A stretch of 64,000 nt of DNA from JBNLBS01 sp050303415. GTDB lineage: Bacteria > Pseudomonadota > Gammaproteobacteria > Methylococcales > Methylomonadaceae. The position numbers and the translations under genes were made by a program. The stretch lies in contig JBNLBS010000006.1 in NCBI GenBank assembly GCA_050303415.1, forward strand, positions 62,001 to 126,000, read 5' to 3'. The first letter of the stretch is position 1. Every line of letters starts with the position of its first letter. The notes below the pieces were generated by a model. The model was not told the origin of the DNA. It ran no database searches and saw only the letters and a program-made list of their open reading frames with translations. Of this stretch, positions 62,081 to 64,000 are shown piece by piece.

Positions 62081-62288
62081 TACAGCTGGGTTTTGACTAA
62101 ATTCTTTGTCATGCCAGCTGGCATATTGCCGTATTTAATTTTATAAGCAATTGATCTACTTGACATTATACTCTCCAGATAATGAAAATATTAATTTAGA
62201 CATCTTGCCGTTCGTTCCGGGTTTGTCGAAGAACTTAAATCAAAGCTTCTTTAATATTTATAAAATGTAAGCCATAAAGGCAAGAAGG

Positions 62289-64000
62289 CTAGTTGGAATA
62301 ATCGGTAATAAACTCGGCATCTCGTTTTTCAAAATAGAATTTAACCAGGTTCTGTAAGGCCGGTATATCGATTGGTTTGGTTAAATAATCATCAAAACCT
62401 ACTTTTTTTGACATTTTAACCGCTCGATCCGTTGCATCTGCACTCATGGCGATAACAGGTCGGTTTGAATATTTTTCTTTTATCAGCGGGCACAGTTCAT
62501 AACCACTCATGCCAGGCATATTAATATCGAGCAGAATCATATCAGGCTTAATATCATCAAGCATATTCATGCCTTTTTGACCATCTTCAGCCAGAAAAAC
62601 CTTTATATTTTTAAATTTCTTAAGCACCCTATCCACTATTAGACGGTTAATCTCATCATCATCTACATAAAGTATGGAAAAAGCATGCTTGGAACTAATC
62701 TGTGTGATATCAATTGTTTCAACCGGGGAAGTTACCGAGCCTTCAATGTCGAGAACCTGTCCGCTTATTTCAAACCAGAAGGTACTGCCATAACCATCTT
62801 GGCTATCTACGCCAATGTGACCATGCATTAATTCGACAAAAGTCTTACTAATCGTCAGTCCTATTCCTGTCCCTTCTATTTGACTGTCTTCCTGATCCAA
62901 ACGATCAAATGGAGTAAACAAATGGGCCATTTTATTTTCCGGGATCCCTATGCCGGTATCTCTGACTTCTATACGCCACAGACCTTCAGACAAAAAGCAA
63001 CAATTTAAAGTTATGCTTCCGTTATTTACATTATATTTGACCGCATTGCTTAACAGATTAAGCAGCACTTGCTTTATACGCAGACTATCGCCATTAAGTT
63101 GTACCGTATTAATCAGCTGTCGATCGTAATCAAATACAATCCTCTTTTTTTGCAATTGATGCTTTATGATACTGTGGCAGCTGGTGACAATCTCACTAAA
63201 ATTGACCTCTTCATTGGCTATCGAAATCTTACCGGACTCGACTTTGGCCAAGTCCAGAATATTGTTGATCAATTGCAGCAAATGTTCTCCGGCACCATTA
63301 ATTTCTCTAAGATTTTCTCTTTGTTCCTCTGTCAGGTTATTACCGTCCTGGGTAATTTGAGAGAACCCTAATACTGCATTTAACGGCGTTCTTAACTCGT
63401 GACTCATACTGGCAATAAACTGATCTTTAGCTTTCCCCGCTTTTTTGACCTGTTCATTTGCTTTGATCAAATCAGCATTTTGTTCCTGAAGTTCTACTTT
63501 TGCTTGTTTGATTTCCCGAGTACGCTGTTTAACCAATTCCTCGGTCAACATGTTGCGGCCACTTAGAATTAATAAAGCGATACCGCTTGTTCCGGTAAAT
63601 AAGAAGCCCCCCAACAATATCAGCCAAATAGTCCAGGAAGCATTTTGATTAGCAAAAAACAAACTGGGCAGATATTCGACTATCAGTCTCCTGTCAGCAA
63701 CATCGATGGGTAACTTCAATTCAATTTGAAAGCGGCTCAAGCCGTGAACCGTATTTTCTGGAAAATTATTATAGATAACCTTGTTATCGTCTCTAATCAA
63801 AAAATTAAACAAATTATGTTCGGCCTGAATACTGTTTTGCACAACATCCTTAACGTTGAAGATACTGGCTACAACACCGTCCAGTTCATCGGCATTCTGT
63901 TTGTCAAAGACCGGCGCATAACTGACATAGCCATAATTTTCATCTTTATCCTGAATCAGTTTGATGGGTTCAGAAAAAACTGCTGTTCCTGTATTCTTGG
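62289..64000 (-). CDS. CHASE-type hybrid sensor histidine kinase, 5' end missing
   Basis: The frame is open to the right edge, so the start lies outside the window; the apparent start at 63842 is internal. The residues before it (VFSEPIKLIQD...YGYVSYAPVFD...LDGVVASIFNVKDVVQ) belong to a CHASE-like periplasmic sensor. Then follow a membrane helix, a coiled coil, HisKA (FIASMSHELRTPLN), HATPase (DTGIGI, EGTGIGL) and a C-terminal receiver with YVDDD and the phospho-acceptor in ILLDINMPGMSG. The architecture parallels the hybrid kinase at 1922-4669. Its output partner is not in the window. Confidence 0.92.
   Translation of the reverse strand, partial: KNTGTAVFSEPIKLIQDKDENYGYVSYAPVFDKQNADELDGVVASIFNVKDVVQNSIQAEHNLFNFLIRDDNKVIYNNFPENTVHGLSRFQIELKLPIDVADRRLIVEYLPSLFFANQNASWTIWLILLGGFLFTGTSGIALLILSGRNMLTEELVKQRTREIKQAKVELQEQNADLIKANEQVKKAGKAKDQFIASMSHELRTPLNAVLGFSQITQDGNNLTEEQRENLREINGAGEHLLQLINNILDLAKVESGKISIANEEVNFSEIVTSCHSIIKHQLQKKRIVFDYDRQLINTVQLNGDSLRIKQVLLNLLSNAVKYNVNNGSITLNCCFLSEGLWRIEVRDTGIGIPENKMAHLFTPFDRLDQEDSQIEGTGIGLTISKTFVELMHGHIGVDSQDGYGSTFWFEISGQVLDIEGSVTSPVETIDITQISSKHAFSILYVDDDEINRLIVDRVLKKFKNIKVFLAEDGQKGMNMLDDIKPDMILLDINMPGMSGYELCPLIKEKYSNRPVIAMSADATDRAVKMSKKVGFDDYLTKPIDIPALQNLVKFYFEKRDAEFITDYSN

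Overview
The window is a continuous piece of a gammaproteobacterial chromosome of moderate-to-low GC (low 40s % by eye). Gene content and order (dusB-fis-purH-purD, aroQ-accB-accC-prmA, mnmG-rsmG-parA-parB, atpIBEFHAGDC, glmU-glmS) are typical of Gammaproteobacteria. The overall flavour, with many PAS/hybrid kinases and c-di-GMP proteins plus a Cys-rich gene pair, reminds me of methanotrophs of the order Methylococcales. That placement is an inference: no methane-oxidation gene lies in the window.

Layout. 1-9.9 kb: the end of a DUF3422 gene, fxsA, a large hybrid histidine kinase abutting an HD-GYP response regulator, a cutA-dsbD-tlpA redox operon behind an FNR-like box, and a stand-alone receiver protein. 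10-20.3 kb: housekeeping genes (aroQ, accBC, prmA, a DUF3426 protein, rlmI, a pair of small Cys-rich proteins, dusB, fis, purH, purD). 20.4-27.0 kb: an accessory surface-glycan or metabolite decoration block (GT2, CatB-type acetyltransferase, carbamoyltransferase, SxtJ, a 50-residue DUF5989/SxtK-like protein, two SGNH hydrolases). Four of these genes are in what I recall as the sxtI-J-K-L order of saxitoxin clusters, but without the toxin core. 27.1-28.6 kb: a diguanylate cyclase.

28.6-54 kb is almost entirely minus strand: a DUF2058 protein, glmS, glmU, the complete F1Fo ATP synthase operon with a good promoter and a terminator, parB, parA, rsmG, mnmG, an MscS-like channel, a DksA-like zinc-finger protein, and a MotA/MotB-like pair. 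A variable stretch follows (47.7-54 kb) with an ankyrin protein, RidA, several orphan membrane or secreted proteins, a decayed gene copy next to a 97-bp palindromic element, and a SagB-type nitroreductase. 54.1-64 kb: rmuC, gmk, the moxR-DUF58-tgpA operon, an HDOD-GAF-GGDEF protein, and a CHASE-type hybrid kinase cut by the right edge.

The most notable points are the sxtIJKL-like carbamoylation block, a DsbD with two complete N-terminal alpha domains, the orphan Cys-rich pair at 15.3-16.0 kb, and the gene remnant with its palindrome at 51.65-51.82 kb. I saw no tRNA, rRNA, CRISPR array or intact insertion sequence.
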